Below the pieces are notes generated by a model. That model had not been told where the DNA came from. It worked only from the letters and a program-made list of their open reading frames with translations, and searched no databases. This document shows, piece by piece, positions 1 through 9,058 of a stretch of DNA of 64,000 nucleotides (positions within the stretch are counted from its first letter, which is position 1; each line of letters starts with the position of its first letter). A program made the position numbers and the translations under genes. The DNA comes from Pedobacter sp. SL55 (lineage in GTDB: Bacteria > Bacteroidota > Bacteroidia > Sphingobacteriales > Sphingobacteriaceae): NCBI RefSeq assembly GCF_026625705.1, contig NZ_CP113059.1, forward strand, positions 682,001 to 746,000. The letters are read 5' to 3'.

Positions 1-2062
1 AGTTGCAGTAGTTGCATATTTTAAAGTACCGTTGGTATACGTTACAAATGGGAAAGCATTTTTACCTACGTTGTTACCAGCTTTACCAGCCTTTGTACGT
101 CCGTAACCTAAAGCTACAGAAGCAGTACCCATTGCTTGGCCTGGTTGGAACAATACTGGCAAATCTACCGTATAACCATTTTCAGCTTTAATGCTTACTA
201 CATCAAATTCCTTGTAACCTAACTTCTCAGCCTGACGAGGATTTAAAGCTACATAGTTATCCCAAGTTACTTTGGTTACCGGACAAGGGAACTCTTGCAA
301 GAATGCATTGTTCGCTTGTTTACCATCACGCATTGGAATGCTTTCGAAAATCTGAAGCTCGATATCTTTCTTCAATGCTTTGCTGCTTGCTACGATAGCC
401 GCTGCTACTGCATCTAAAGATAGAGTGAAACCATAGCTACCTGCTGCTTTTGGCGCAGAAGCGATTACACCTGTTTGTAAAACATCTTCCCAAGTTTTAC
501 CTGCTGCTGGTAAAATATTTTTCTCCCAGTAGTTACGTACATATTGGTAGTAATCTTGTACAGGAGCATCAGCCCAAGTTAGCAAGCTTTGCTCCGCCTG
601 ACGAGAGTTGAAAACTGGATTGATAGTAGGTTGAACGATAGAATAGAAACCTTCGTAAGTATTGGCATCGCCCCAAGCCTCTAAATAGTTTGGCGTAATT
701 GCTACTACATCAGAAAGGTCTGACGTTTCATCTTCTCTATCAGAGAAAGAAACTTTCAAAGCAACTTTAGCTAAACCATCAGTAAAGGCTTTTACGTTGA
801 TGGCATCGTAAGCTGGGTTTGAGTTCAAGAAAAACACCGCACCAACTTCACCTTTGTTCATTTCGTCAACTAATAATGCAAATTCAGCATCATTGCCTTC
901 GTAACGTTTACAAGGGTTATCTAAATCGATAGTAGTACCGTAGCTACCAATAGCCACGTTAATTGCGTTTACTAAAGTTTGAACAGAAACATCGTTAGAA
1001 CCAGCTACTACAACCGCCTTACCTTTGTTCTGTAATAATTCTTTAGCTACTAATTTGATTGCTTTATCAGCAGTTGCGTTATCTGGCAAGCCAGCACCTG
1101 GCAAACTAGCACCAGTAATTGCATTGTATAAAGCGATTAACGCAGGTCCTTCTTCAGATAATTTTAAAGCAATACGAGTATCAGCATTAGTACCTGTTAA
1201 ACTCATACCAGCTTCAAACTGGAAGTGACGAGACATTTTCTTTTTCTCTAACGATTTGTAATCTCTGTTAGAAGTGTATTGAGCAGTAAATTCTTCGCCG
1301 CTAATCCAAGTTCCTAAGAAATCGGCTGCAAAGCTTACAATTAAATCTGCTTTATCGAAGTTGTATTTTGGCAACACTGCTTTACCAAAGCTATTCTCGT
1401 TAGCTTTGATGATACCAGTGTAAGAAATTGGATCGTATTGAACCAATTTAGTAGTAGGATATTTTGCTGTAAACTCGGTTACTACCGCTTTAGCCGAAGG
1501 GCTGTTTAAAGAACTTGCTACTATACGAATTTGTTTACCCGAAGCTTGTACTTTGTTCAGTTCGCCTTTAACGAATTTATCCAAATCTGCCCAAGTAGTT
1601 TCATCCTTTTTTAATAACGGAGTTTTAAGCTTAGATACATCATACAAATCTAAAACCGAAGCTTGAGCTTGTGCATCAGTACCACGACTAAACGCTCCTG
1701 CATTTGGATTTACCTCAATTTTAATTGGACGACCTACCACAGTTTTTACCATTACACTGTTTCCTTTGAAACTAGAAACATAATAGTTAGGAATACCTGG
1801 AGTTACCTCTTCTGGTCTAACTAAGTAAGGGATTGATTTGTGTACTTGTTGCTTTTTGACACGCAGCTAAAGTTACAGCACCTAAACCAAAACCTAATGC
1901 CTTTAAAAAGTCACGGCGTGGGGTAACTGTACTTAATCCTGCTTCACTTAAAACATCTTCTATTGGAAGCGGCTCGGCAAATTCGCTTTTGTTGTTTTCA
2001 ACAAACTCGGGAGTTTTGTTCAACTCCTCCAAACCTTTCCAGTATTTTTTGTTGCTTTCCAT
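1..2062 (-). CDS. actB: ActB, TAT-variant-translocated molybdopterin oxidoreductase-like subunit of alternative complex III (C-terminus off window, frameshifted)
   Basis: This is the N-terminal two thirds of the large Fe-S/molybdopterin-fold subunit of alternative complex III, which oxidises menaquinol and passes electrons to cytochrome c or an oxidase. The first ~67 codons (1860-2062) encode a variant twin-arginine signal (RRDFLKALGFG) ending at AAC. The frame then changes: reading resumes as VHKSIPYLVRPEEVTPG and stays open, with no stop, to base 1. A T5 run at 1853-1857 (A5 in the gene) with one base too many accounts for the shift. The rest of the gene, including the cluster-binding domain, lies before base 1. 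It sits 47 bp downstream of actA, as in act operons. The family is certain; whether the frameshift is real is doubtful. Confidence 0.88.
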
Positions 2063-2109
2063 TTAAGCTATATTACTGTTTATCGAACGTTCTTAAAAAA
2101 CTCTATTAA

Positions 2110-3396
2110 TTAATAGTGGCACTTACCACACTCTAAACCGCCTAACAATGCTGGTGTAATTTTCTCACCTTTTTTGATTTTTTCGTGAGCTGCAATTACG
2201 TTAGCATAGAAAGCATCGTTTTTCTTATTAGAAATATCTGCTTCTCTGTGGCAATTGATACACCATTTCATAGTTAATGGAGAGTATTGATAAACCTCTT
2301 CCATGGTATTAACCGGACCGTGACAAGCGAAACAAACTGGGTCTTTAGGATTTAAACCTGCCTCTTTACGGATAGCTTCTTCGCCTACCACTACGTGTTG
2401 AGAGTGGTTAAAGTAAGCGAAATCTGGCAAGTTGTGTACACGTACCCACTCAATCGGCTTCTCTTTAGTTTTGTCGTAAGTTTGAGTTTCTGGATTGTAA
2501 CCCAAAGCGTTATAGATTTTTTGAATTTCTGGAGAAATCAAACCATCATCTGTTCTTGCCTGTACGTTTTTATGACAGTTCATACAAACGTTTAACGAAG
2601 GAATAGTTGAGTTTTTTGATTTGAATGCACCAGTATGGCAGTACTGACAATCGATTTGATTGATACCAGCGTGTAACTCGTGAGAGAATTTAATTGGTTG
2701 TGTTGGCTGGTAACCAGTGTGAACGCCAGTGTTCCACATACCCATCCAACCGAATGAACCTAAAACAATCACTAAACACAACACCGTAAAGAATACAAAC
2801 TTCTTGTTTTTGAACAAGCCTTTTACACCAGTTGCAAAAGAAACACTTTCTTCTTCTACAGCAATGCCTTGTTTTTCTAAGATTAAGCGCTCTAACATTT
2901 TAACCGCTCTGCCCAACACTACCAATACCACAATAGATAGTACAATGATAGCAATTACACCAGCGATAGAAAGTCCAGAAACACCTTCGTCTTTAACTTC
3001 TGCACCTGGCACAACAGCAGGTTTAGGCTCGCCCTCTTTGGCATAAGCAATGATGTTCTTGATTTGATCATCAGTTAATGTAGGGAATGCTGTCATTTCT
3101 GACGGCGAGTATTTCGAAGCCTCGATAGCCTGCGCATTACCCGATGCAATTAAAGCCTGATTGTTTCTGATCCAAGGAATCAAGAACGATTCGTCTCGCT
3201 CGTTCATCTTTGGAGTTAAGGCAGGACCAGCATTTGGCGCATCAAGAGCGTGACAAGAAGCACACTTCGACTTAAATAAAGTTCTTCCCTCTACCACATC
3301 TTGCGCTTTCGATACATTTACAGTTAAAAAAGATAGTGCAGCTACTACTAATGTTGCTTTTCTAAGTTTTTTAAGTCCGAATGAGATATTCCTCAT
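2110..3396 (-). CDS. actA: ActA, multiheme cytochrome c subunit of alternative complex III (fused monoheme + pentaheme)
   Basis: 428 aa. A signal peptide or N-terminal anchor (residues 1-31) precedes a class I cytochrome c domain with one heme motif, CASCH at 45-49. Two hydrophobic segments follow (about 143-165 and 200-222). The C-terminal half is a cytochrome c3-like domain with five more CXXCH sites (CQYCH, CMNCH, CFACH, CINCH, CGKCH, the last at the extreme C-terminus). Six hemes are therefore predicted. In Rhodothermus the pentaheme ActA and the monoheme ActE are separate proteins; here they appear fused. The gene is the first of an act operon continuing into actB. It should take electrons from the quinol-oxidising core on the periplasmic side. 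Confidence 0.92.
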   Translation of the reverse strand: MRNISFGLKKLRKATLVVAALSFLTVNVSKAQDVVEGRTLFKSKCASCHALDAPNAGPALTPKMNERDESFLIPWIRNNQALIASGNAQAIEASKYSPSEMTAFPTLTDDQIKNIIAYAKEGEPKPAVVPGAEVKDEGVSGLSIAGVIAIIVLSIVVLVVLGRAVKMLERLILEKQGIAVEEESVSFATGVKGLFKNKKFVFFTVLCLVIVLGSFGWMGMWNTGVHTGYQPTQPIKFSHELHAGINQIDCQYCHTGAFKSKNSTIPSLNVCMNCHKNVQARTDDGLISPEIQKIYNALGYNPETQTYDKTKEKPIEWVRVHNLPDFAYFNHSQHVVVGEEAIRKEAGLNPKDPVCFACHGPVNTMEEVYQYSPLTMKWCINCHREADISNKKNDAFYANVIAAHEKIKKGEKITPALLGGLECGKCHY

Positions 3397-3478
3397 AATG
3401 AGTATTTTATGCTTTATTTTGAAATATAATTGTTAATCTAAGTGATGAATGATGATTTACCTCTCAGAAATAATTGGA

Positions 3479-3486
3479 CAAAAGTA
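3479..3486 (-). promoter_or_regulatory. Putative -7 element for the act operon
   Basis: On the minus strand this reads TACTTTTG, matching the Bacteroidota -7 consensus TAnnTTTG, about 83 bp upstream of the actA start. A possible -33 TTG lies 16 bp further upstream (3503-3505 on the minus strand). It is a motif match only. Confidence 0.45.
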
Positions 3487-3582
3487 AGCTTTATTAAGAT
3501 ACCAATGACATATTAATGACAGTGAAATACAATTTATAATCATTCTAAACAAATGCATTTTTATGTGCTAGAACTAAATAAA

Positions 3583-3608
3583 TCAGCGATTTTTCACAAA
3601 ATCGCTGA
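3583..3608 (-). terminator. Hairpin after the deoxyhypusine synthase-like gene
   Basis: An 11-bp perfect stem (TCAGCGATTTT / AAAATCGCTGA) with a 4-nt loop lies about 45 bp past the stop of the minus-strand gene at 3652. The sequence after it on the minus strand is T-rich but not a clean U tract. Confidence 0.55.
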
Positions 3609-3651
3609 CTCACTTAGGGTTAATTTTACACCCCAATATTTTGAAATTAAA

Positions 3652-4632
3652 TTATTGTTTTAAAATCCAAGCAAACATTAATGGTGCTACAATTGTAGCA
3701 TCGCTTTCTACGATAAATTTTGGTGTGTGGATATCTAATTTGCCCCAGGTAATTTTCTCATTAGGAACTGCGCCAGAATAAGAGCCATACGAAGTAGTAG
3801 AATCTGAAATCTGACAGAAATAGCTCCAGAAAGGAATGTTTTCCATCTCCATATCTTGATAAAGCATTGGCACTACACATATAGGAAAATCTCCTGCAAT
3901 ACCTCCCCCAATTTGAAAGAAGCCAATTCCTTTACCTTCAGAATTTTTCACGTACCAATCTGCCAACCAGCCCATGTATTCGATACCGCTTTTCATGGTA
4001 GTGGCCTTAAATTCGTTCTTAATTACATAAGAAGCGAAAATGTTACCCATGGTACTATCTTCCCATCCTGGCACTACAATTGGCAAGTTTTTCTCTGCCG
4101 CAGCTAACATCCAAGAATTTTTAGGGTCAATTTCGTAGTACTGCTCCAACACGCCACTGTTTAACATTTTGTACATAAACTCATGCGGGAAGTAACGCTC
4201 GCCTTTATCATCGGCATCTTTCCAAATGGCGTGGATATGTTTTTGCAAACGACGGAAAGCTTCTTCTTCTGGAATACAAGTATCTGTAACGCGGTTGTAG
4301 TGGTTCTCTAACAAATCCCACTCGTCTTGTGGACTTAAATCGCGATAGTTAGGCACTCTTTTATAGTGTGAATGAGCAACCAAGTTCATGATATCCTCTT
4401 CTAAGTTAGCTCCTGTACAAGAAATAATTGAAACTTTATCTTGTCTAATCATTTCCGCTAACGAAATACCCAACTCGGCGGTACTCATCGCTCCAGCAAG
4501 GGTAATCATCATTTTACCGCCCTCATCTAAATGCGTTTCGTAACCTTTAGCCGCATCCATCATTGCCGCAGCGTTAAAATGGAGGTAGTTCGTCTCCATG
4601 AATTTCGATATTGGTCCTCTATTTACACTCAT
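3652..4632 (-). CDS. Deoxyhypusine synthase family protein
   Basis: 326 aa from the ATG at 4632. A longer reading back to 4710 only adds an untypical AT-rich tail, and a -7 element lies at 4657-4664, so the shorter start is preferred. The protein has the Rossmann-type deoxyhypusine synthase fold (SCTGANLEEDIMNL, FFQIGGGIAGDFP). Near the end is TWGKLD; its lysine (about K298) corresponds to the catalytic lysine of the eukaryotic WGK motif that forms the enzyme-imine with the aminobutyl group from spermidine. Bacteria lack eIF5A, so the acceptor is probably not a protein lysine; some bacterial relatives are implicated in polyamine synthesis such as homospermidine. The exact substrate here is unknown. 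Confidence 0.85.
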   Translation of the reverse strand: MSVNRGPISKFMETNYLHFNAAAMMDAAKGYETHLDEGGKMMITLAGAMSTAELGISLAEMIRQDKVSIISCTGANLEEDIMNLVAHSHYKRVPNYRDLSPQDEWDLLENHYNRVTDTCIPEEEAFRRLQKHIHAIWKDADDKGERYFPHEFMYKMLNSGVLEQYYEIDPKNSWMLAAAEKNLPIVVPGWEDSTMGNIFASYVIKNEFKATTMKSGIEYMGWLADWYVKNSEGKGIGFFQIGGGIAGDFPICVVPMLYQDMEMENIPFWSYFCQISDSTTSYGSYSGAVPNEKITWGKLDIHTPKFIVESDATIVAPLMFAWILKQ

Positions 4633-4656
4633 TTTATATTCATTTTGTTTTCGCCG

Positions 4657-4664
4657 CAAAAGTA
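4657..4664 (-). promoter_or_regulatory. Putative -7 element for the deoxyhypusine synthase-like gene
   Basis: The minus strand reads TACTTTTG (consensus TAnnTTTG) 25 bp upstream of the ATG at 4632. This supports choosing the downstream start. It is divergent from the element at 4776. Confidence 0.5.
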
Positions 4665-4775
4665 CAAATTGATTTACGATTTTAGGTTTACGATTTACGA
4701 TTTGACGCAAAACACTAAAAATAGCACTACAGTTAAGCAGTTTTACGATTAACCGATTAAGCTTAATAAAATGCG

Positions 4776-4783
4776 TAGATTTG
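4776..4783 (+). promoter_or_regulatory. Putative -7 element for the MFS exporter gene
   Basis: TAGATTTG matches TAnnTTTG and lies 17 bp before the ATG at 4801, giving a leader of about 10-12 nt. No clear -33 element is visible. Confidence 0.5.
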
Positions 4784-4800
4784 TCTAAAACCCTTTATTC

Positions 4801-6014
4801 ATGAACTCAAACCCCTCTGATTTTAGCAAAGCAAATGCTACAGTGTTCCCTATTTTATTTGCTTTAAGTTTTTCGCACCTACTTAACGACACCATTCAAT
4901 CTTTAATTCCAGCCATTTATCCGTTGGTTAAAAACTCTTACCATCTTACTTTTTCACAGATTGGCCTAATCACGCTAACTTTTCAACTAGCTGCGTCTCT
5001 TTTTCAGCCCTTTGTTGGCTTATATACTGATAAAAAACCTCAGCCTTACTCCTTAGCCATAGGTATGGGCTTTACTTTAATGGGTTTAATTACACTTTCG
5101 TTATCAAACAGCTTTTATTTGATCTTATTTTCGGTGGCGTTAGTTGGCACTGGCTCCTCTATTTTTCATCCCGAGGCTTCGAGAATGGCACATGCCGCAT
5201 CTGGCGGGAAACGAGGATTGGCACAATCGGTATTTCAATTGGGAGGCAACGCTGGAAGTTCAATTGGGCCACTTTTAGCCGCTTGGATCATTGTTCCAAA
5301 AGGACAGTTTGGCGTAATTTGGTTCTCAGTGATAGCTTTACTAGCAATTATGGTGCTAAGCTATGTAGGTAAATGGTACAAAGGATACATTATTAATCGC
5401 GAAGCAAAGAAAGGCAGTGCAGTAACAGAAGGACACCAACTTTCGAAAAGGAGGGTAGTTTTTGCGATCGGAATTTTACTTGTATTGATCTTTTCGAAAT
5501 ACACTTTTATATGGCAAGTTTAACCAGCTACTTCACTTTTTATTTAATTGATAAATTTCATGTTTCGGTACAAACCTCACAGATTTATTTGTTTGTTTTC
5601 TTGTTCTCGGTAGCGGCAGGCACTTTATTAGGCGGCCCAATTGGCGATAGAATTGGCCGTAAATATGTGATTTGGGTGTCTATTTTGGGCGCAGCGCCTT
5701 TTGCCTTACTTTTACCTCATGCAAATCTCTTTTGGACGGGCGTTTTAATTGTACCCATAGGGATGATTTTAGCTTCTGCTTTTTCAGCGATTTTAGTTTA
5801 CGCACAAGAATTGATCCCAGGCAAAGTTGGTCTAGTAGCTGGTCTTTTCTTCGGCTTTGCCTTTGGCATGGGCGGTTTGGGCTCTGCTTTAATTGGCAAT
5901 TTAGCAGACAAAACCAGCATCAACTATGTTTTTTCTATCTGTGCATATTTACCGTTAATTGGATTGATTACGATGTTTTTACCGAACATCAGCACCACTA
6001 GAAAAGCTAAGTAA
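4801..6014 (+). CDS. MFS transporter, fosmidomycin-resistance (Fsr) type, with a single-base frameshift
   Basis: A 12-helix major facilitator. The first reading frame (4801-5523) covers helices 1-6 with the Fsr signature (LSFSHLLNDTIQSLIPAIYP and a FHPEASRMAH loop). The second frame (from about 5511 to 6014) supplies helices 7-12, including the inter-domain motif GDRIGRKYVI. Together they make about 404 aa, the normal family length. The join is at a T4 run, 5505-5508; restoring one T gives SKYTFYMASLTSY, which reads smoothly across. Such pumps export small toxic compounds or sugars by proton antiport across the inner membrane. The substrate cannot be told from sequence. Confidence 0.85.
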
Positions 6015-6021
6015 TTAAAAA

Positions 6022-6056
6022 AACTGCGCATTAATTTTGAAGATTAATGCGCAGTT
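6022..6056 (-). terminator. Strong intrinsic terminator between convergent genes
   Basis: A perfect 14-bp stem (AACTGCGCATTAAT / ATTAATGCGCAGTT) with a 7-nt loop. On the minus strand it is followed by a T7 run, so it ends the gene at 6076-7131. It may also serve the plus-strand transporter, though no U tract follows on that side. Confidence 0.85.
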
Positions 6057-6075
6057 ACCCATTAGTTAAATTGGT

Positions 6076-7131
6076 TTATTTTAATGCACTAAAAAAAGCT
6101 TCGGTATGAAAATCTAGAAACTTTTTGGCACCTGCGTATACACCTTCAATATATTTCTTGTTATCTACCTTTATTATTTTTGCCGTTTCCGATGACCTAT
6201 CCTCTGGTGTAAAATAAGTTACGTATAAATTGCTTGTTCCTACAAAATCGGCTCCACCCCTTGCAAAGCTGGTTACTTTTGTATCTTCTATCACATCATT
6301 AATTTCTAATGGCTTAGATAATTGTCCGCTGTAGCTGGTAGTAGCGCCCAAGCCCATTTTACCGTAGGCAAAATTAACAGTGCTATTAATGGCAGTAATA
6401 CTATTTTGGCCTTTAAGCCTAATGAAAGAGTCGTTATCAGACATCACGATTGCTTCAGTATCTGCTATGCGCAAATTTGTTTTTATTTTAATTGATGCGC
6501 CACCACCTTGAAAAGCTGTTTTATCTTCTACAAACATTACGTAGATATTTACATCTGCAATTATCGCATCACCCAAGGCTTTAGACAACTTCGGATACAA
6601 GAAAGAAGCATTCCCTAAAAAACCACCGCTTTTGGTTTTACCGTCTTGTTTCAGTTTCTTAACAAACCATTCATAATAGGTTGGCGCAGTTGTCATAGTA
6701 CCTGGAAATTGTGCTAAGCTTGCTTTGCCCCCCTGCATTTTTACATACTCCTCATATACTTCTGTTTTACCAGCTTCGTCTGCGCTTACAACCTGCAACC
6801 CTTTTGCTTTAATTTGGGACAGGAAATCGTTGTATAGCTTGTCCGTAATTTGCTGAACATCGGCTTCCGATAATCCTGTTAAGCCAACAGAAGCTTCGGC
6901 TTTGGCATCGCCCCTATATCCTCCGCCCAGCATACGACCGCCCTGCTTAAATTTTTGCTTTTCGTTGTAAATTTGATAGTTGATTGCAAAATTTGAAATA
7001 TAGATCTTAGTTGCATCTTTAGCTTTACCTAGCCCAAATTTTGTCTCCTTTGGTTTAAACTCTCCCAAGGTTTGTGCGCTTACACTTACCGAAAAAACAG
7101 TAATAAGTGCAAATAGTAGTTTTGTTTTCAT
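6076..7131 (-). CDS. Hypothetical secreted protein
   Basis: 351 aa with a clear signal peptide (MKTKLLFALITVFSVSVSAQ). The mature part is soluble in character, with a Gly-rich stretch (GGRMLGGGYRGD) and mixed alpha/beta composition; I see no transmembrane segments, lipobox or catalytic motif. I do not recognise the family. It stands alone, convergent with the MFS gene, and is closed by a strong terminator. It is probably periplasmic or outer-membrane associated. The upstream side has no recognisable -7 element within 40 bp. Confidence 0.75.
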   Translation of the reverse strand: MKTKLLFALITVFSVSVSAQTLGEFKPKETKFGLGKAKDATKIYISNFAINYQIYNEKQKFKQGGRMLGGGYRGDAKAEASVGLTGLSEADVQQITDKLYNDFLSQIKAKGLQVVSADEAGKTEVYEEYVKMQGGKASLAQFPGTMTTAPTYYEWFVKKLKQDGKTKSGGFLGNASFLYPKLSKALGDAIIADVNIYVMFVEDKTAFQGGGASIKIKTNLRIADTEAIVMSDNDSFIRLKGQNSITAINSTVNFAYGKMGLGATTSYSGQLSKPLEINDVIEDTKVTSFARGGADFVGTSNLYVTYFTPEDRSSETAKIIKVDNKKYIEGVYAGAKKFLDFHTEAFFSALK

Positions 7132-7286
7132 CTTTGTACTTTCTTATTAGAAGCTGTATCACTTTCGATTGCTAAGTTGCAGAGATGAATAACTAAACCG
7201 AATACCCTTTTACACGGAATTGAAGTACGGGATAATACGTAGAGAATAGAACAAATACGATGTCGAGCTATTACGGCTAGCTCTCT

Positions 7287-7480
7287 CTAAGAAATTAGCT
7301 TTACCCTACCAAAACCAGCACATTCAAAAATCTCACTTTAAACAATTGTACAATCTCCAGTTTTACCGGTAAAGCCATTGTGGTTGGTTTTATACTTTGC
7401 TAAACGTTTTCAATATCCGATGTGGAGCCAACGTAATAGCGGTTGCGGGAAGGAGAATACAAGATGTAGGTAATGAACAT
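7287..7480 (-). pseudogene. Degenerate GIY-YIG endonuclease gene
   Basis: Reading the minus strand from the ATG at 7480 gives a GIY-YIG N-terminus: MFITYILYSPSRNRYYVGST, then SDIE. The frame is then lost. In another frame it continues RLAKYKTNHNGFTGKTGD and, after an in-frame stop, SEIFE. Restoring one A (GAAAAC to GAAAAAC, about 7406) would join the first two pieces as EKRLAKYK. The catalytic-Glu helix region (usually REKQIKSWK) is missing or scrambled before a stop near 7287. Frameshift, nonsense codon and deletion together make this a true pseudogene. It fills most of the gap between the tRNA-Val pair and the gene ending at 7131. Confidence 0.75.
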
Positions 7481-7503
7481 CTCTTAAATTTAAGACATTT
7501 ACC

Positions 7504-7542
7504 AAAAACAAAAAAGCCTTGCTAGTTAAACTAACAAGGCTT
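7504..7542 (-). terminator. Terminator of the tRNA-Val pair
   Basis: An 8-bp stem (AAGCCTTG / CAAGGCTT) with further partial pairing inside. On the minus strand it is followed by a T-rich tract. It lies directly 3' of the second tRNA-Val. Confidence 0.8.
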
Positions 7543-7545
7543 AAG

Positions 7546-7620
7546 TGGAAAATGAGGGATTCGAACCCCCGACCCCCTCGGTGTAAACGAGGTGCTCTGA
7601 ACCAGCTGAGCTAATTTTCC
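7546..7620 (-). tRNA. tRNA-Val (anticodon TAC)
   Basis: 75 nt on the minus strand with acceptor GGAAAAT / ATTTTCC, D-arm TAGCTCAGCTGG, anticodon stem CCTCG / CGAGG around the loop TTTACAC (anticodon TAC, valine) and T-arm GGTTCGAATCC. CCA is not encoded. The sequence is identical to the copy 120 bp away. Confidence 0.97.
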
Positions 7621-7665
7621 AATATTTTAGATAATCTTCGTTTACAATCCTGCAAACTTATTGAG

Positions 7666-7740
7666 TGGAAAATGAGGGATTCGAACCCCCGACCCCCTCG
7701 GTGTAAACGAGGTGCTCTGAACCAGCTGAGCTAATTTTCC
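7666..7740 (-). tRNA. tRNA-Val (anticodon TAC), second copy
   Basis: 75 nt, identical to the copy at 7546-7620. This copy is transcribed first on the minus strand. The two share short flanks, which indicates tandem duplication with a 120-bp period. Confidence 0.97.
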
Positions 7741-7842
7741 AGTATTTCAATTTTAAACTACTTTTCAGCATAACCACCGTTTTCGTTTGGGAATGCAAAT
7801 ATAGCGTTATATTATTTCTTTACAATTCTTTTTTTCATTTTT

Positions 7843-8568
7843 TTAAGAAAGCACCTCCTCTAAAATCTGATGCGACTTTATTTTACCGAAAGAAGCAGTA
7901 TGCAACTGATAGTAAATCAATATTTTATCTAACAAATCTCGGCGATACGTATTGGTAAATTTTATCGTACTAATTTTCTCAAAAGAAGTGTCGAGTAGTT
8001 GCATCAAGGCATTTCCTTCTGAAGCGGCTACAAAATAAGGATGTACAGGAGCCACAGACGTGAAGTTACCATCCTGTAAATCGAAATACTTTTGATCCTG
8101 CCGAATTTGTGCTTGCGGGGCAAATCCTAAAAACCGAGTTAACTTCATTAAAAAAGACAGATGAAAATTTACACTTATCCCTTGCGTTTCATCAAACCAA
8201 CTAATTGCATTATACAGATAAGAAAATAGTTGCTCATCTACATATTGCTGCCTAATACTTTTATACAAAACCTCATTTAAGAACTGAATAATGGTATTCT
8301 TAATTACATCGTAAGGAATACTCTTAAATATGGGCATTGGTCTGGCTTCCTGTACTCTTTGTATCTGCGTGTTCTGTTTGTGGTAAACTACCATGTCTAG
8401 CAAGTGTAAAGGCTGCAACACATTCATCGGGATTTTTGCCTTTGGCTTTTTAACCCCATTAATGAGATAAGATTGAATACCAAATTTTTCGGTAAACACC
8501 TGCACTACCACACTGCTTTCGCTATATGTAGTGGTTAGCAATACAATACCTCGGGTTTTATGCAGCAT
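7843..8568 (-). CDS. recO: DNA repair protein RecO
   Basis: 241 aa, normal length. The N-terminal OB-fold begins MLHKTRGIVLLTTTYSESS, typical of RecO, followed by the helical domain. The zinc-binding cysteines found in some bacterial RecO proteins are not evident. RecO loads RecA onto SSB-coated single-stranded DNA together with RecR. The start codon directly abuts the stop of dgkA (8569), so the two are translationally coupled in one transcript. Confidence 0.93.
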   Translation of the reverse strand: MLHKTRGIVLLTTTYSESSVVVQVFTEKFGIQSYLINGVKKPKAKIPMNVLQPLHLLDMVVYHKQNTQIQRVQEARPMPIFKSIPYDVIKNTIIQFLNEVLYKSIRQQYVDEQLFSYLYNAISWFDETQGISVNFHLSFLMKLTRFLGFAPQAQIRQDQKYFDLQDGNFTSVAPVHPYFVAASEGNALMQLLDTSFEKISTIKFTNTYRRDLLDKILIYYQLHTASFGKIKSHQILEEVLS

Positions 8569-8916
8569 TTAAAAAATTTTAGGCACAAAAATAATCAAAG
8601 CTACGGTTAAAGCCATTAACGCGATTATTAAAACTGCAGCCGCTGCAATATCTTTTACCAAGCCAGCTTTAGGGTTAAATTCGGGAGAAACCAAATCCAC
8701 CAAGGCTTCAAGTGAGGTATTCATCAGCTCTGCTGCCAAAACACAACCCACACAAATGGCGATAGCCAACCATTCTAAAAACGAAATATTAAATGAAAAA
8801 CCTGCAATCACAACCAGCAACGCAGCAAACAACTGAACCCGAACATTTAGCTGGGTTTTAATGGCGTAAATTAATCCGTTCAAAGCAAATGTAAATCCTC
8901 TAAAAAACTTCTGCAT
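8569..8916 (-). CDS. dgkA: Diacylglycerol kinase family protein (DgkA-like)
   Basis: 115 aa, a small integral membrane kinase with three helices. The family signature is present: the acidic AAELMNTSLEALVD in the middle and KDIAAAAVL before the last helix. In many bacteria this family phosphorylates undecaprenol or diacylglycerol to recycle lipid carriers at the inner membrane; which substrate applies here is not decided by sequence. It is immediately upstream of recO on the minus strand with no gap. A TAACTTTA near-match to the -7 element lies about 15 bp upstream. Confidence 0.9.
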   Translation of the reverse strand: MQKFFRGFTFALNGLIYAIKTQLNVRVQLFAALLVVIAGFSFNISFLEWLAIAICVGCVLAAELMNTSLEALVDLVSPEFNPKAGLVKDIAAAAVLIIALMALTVALIIFVPKIF

Positions 8917-9058
8917 ATTTGGTTTAAAGTTACATCATTTTAGCTACAACAATTAGGCAAAAACCTTGTTTATAAAGACAATATTAACGCATATTTAACT
9001 TGCCGCATTTTGCATTCCGTCAATTTTATGCGTTCTTTACATTTTTTTAAAGATTTAT

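Noticed and set aside
1853-1857. Programmed frameshifting in actB (and sprA at 60234-60238)
   Set aside because: The A5G context recalls slippery sites, but the required shift is +1, no stimulatory structure or conserved stop arrangement is visible, and four other genes have indels in unrelated contexts. Sequencing error is simpler.
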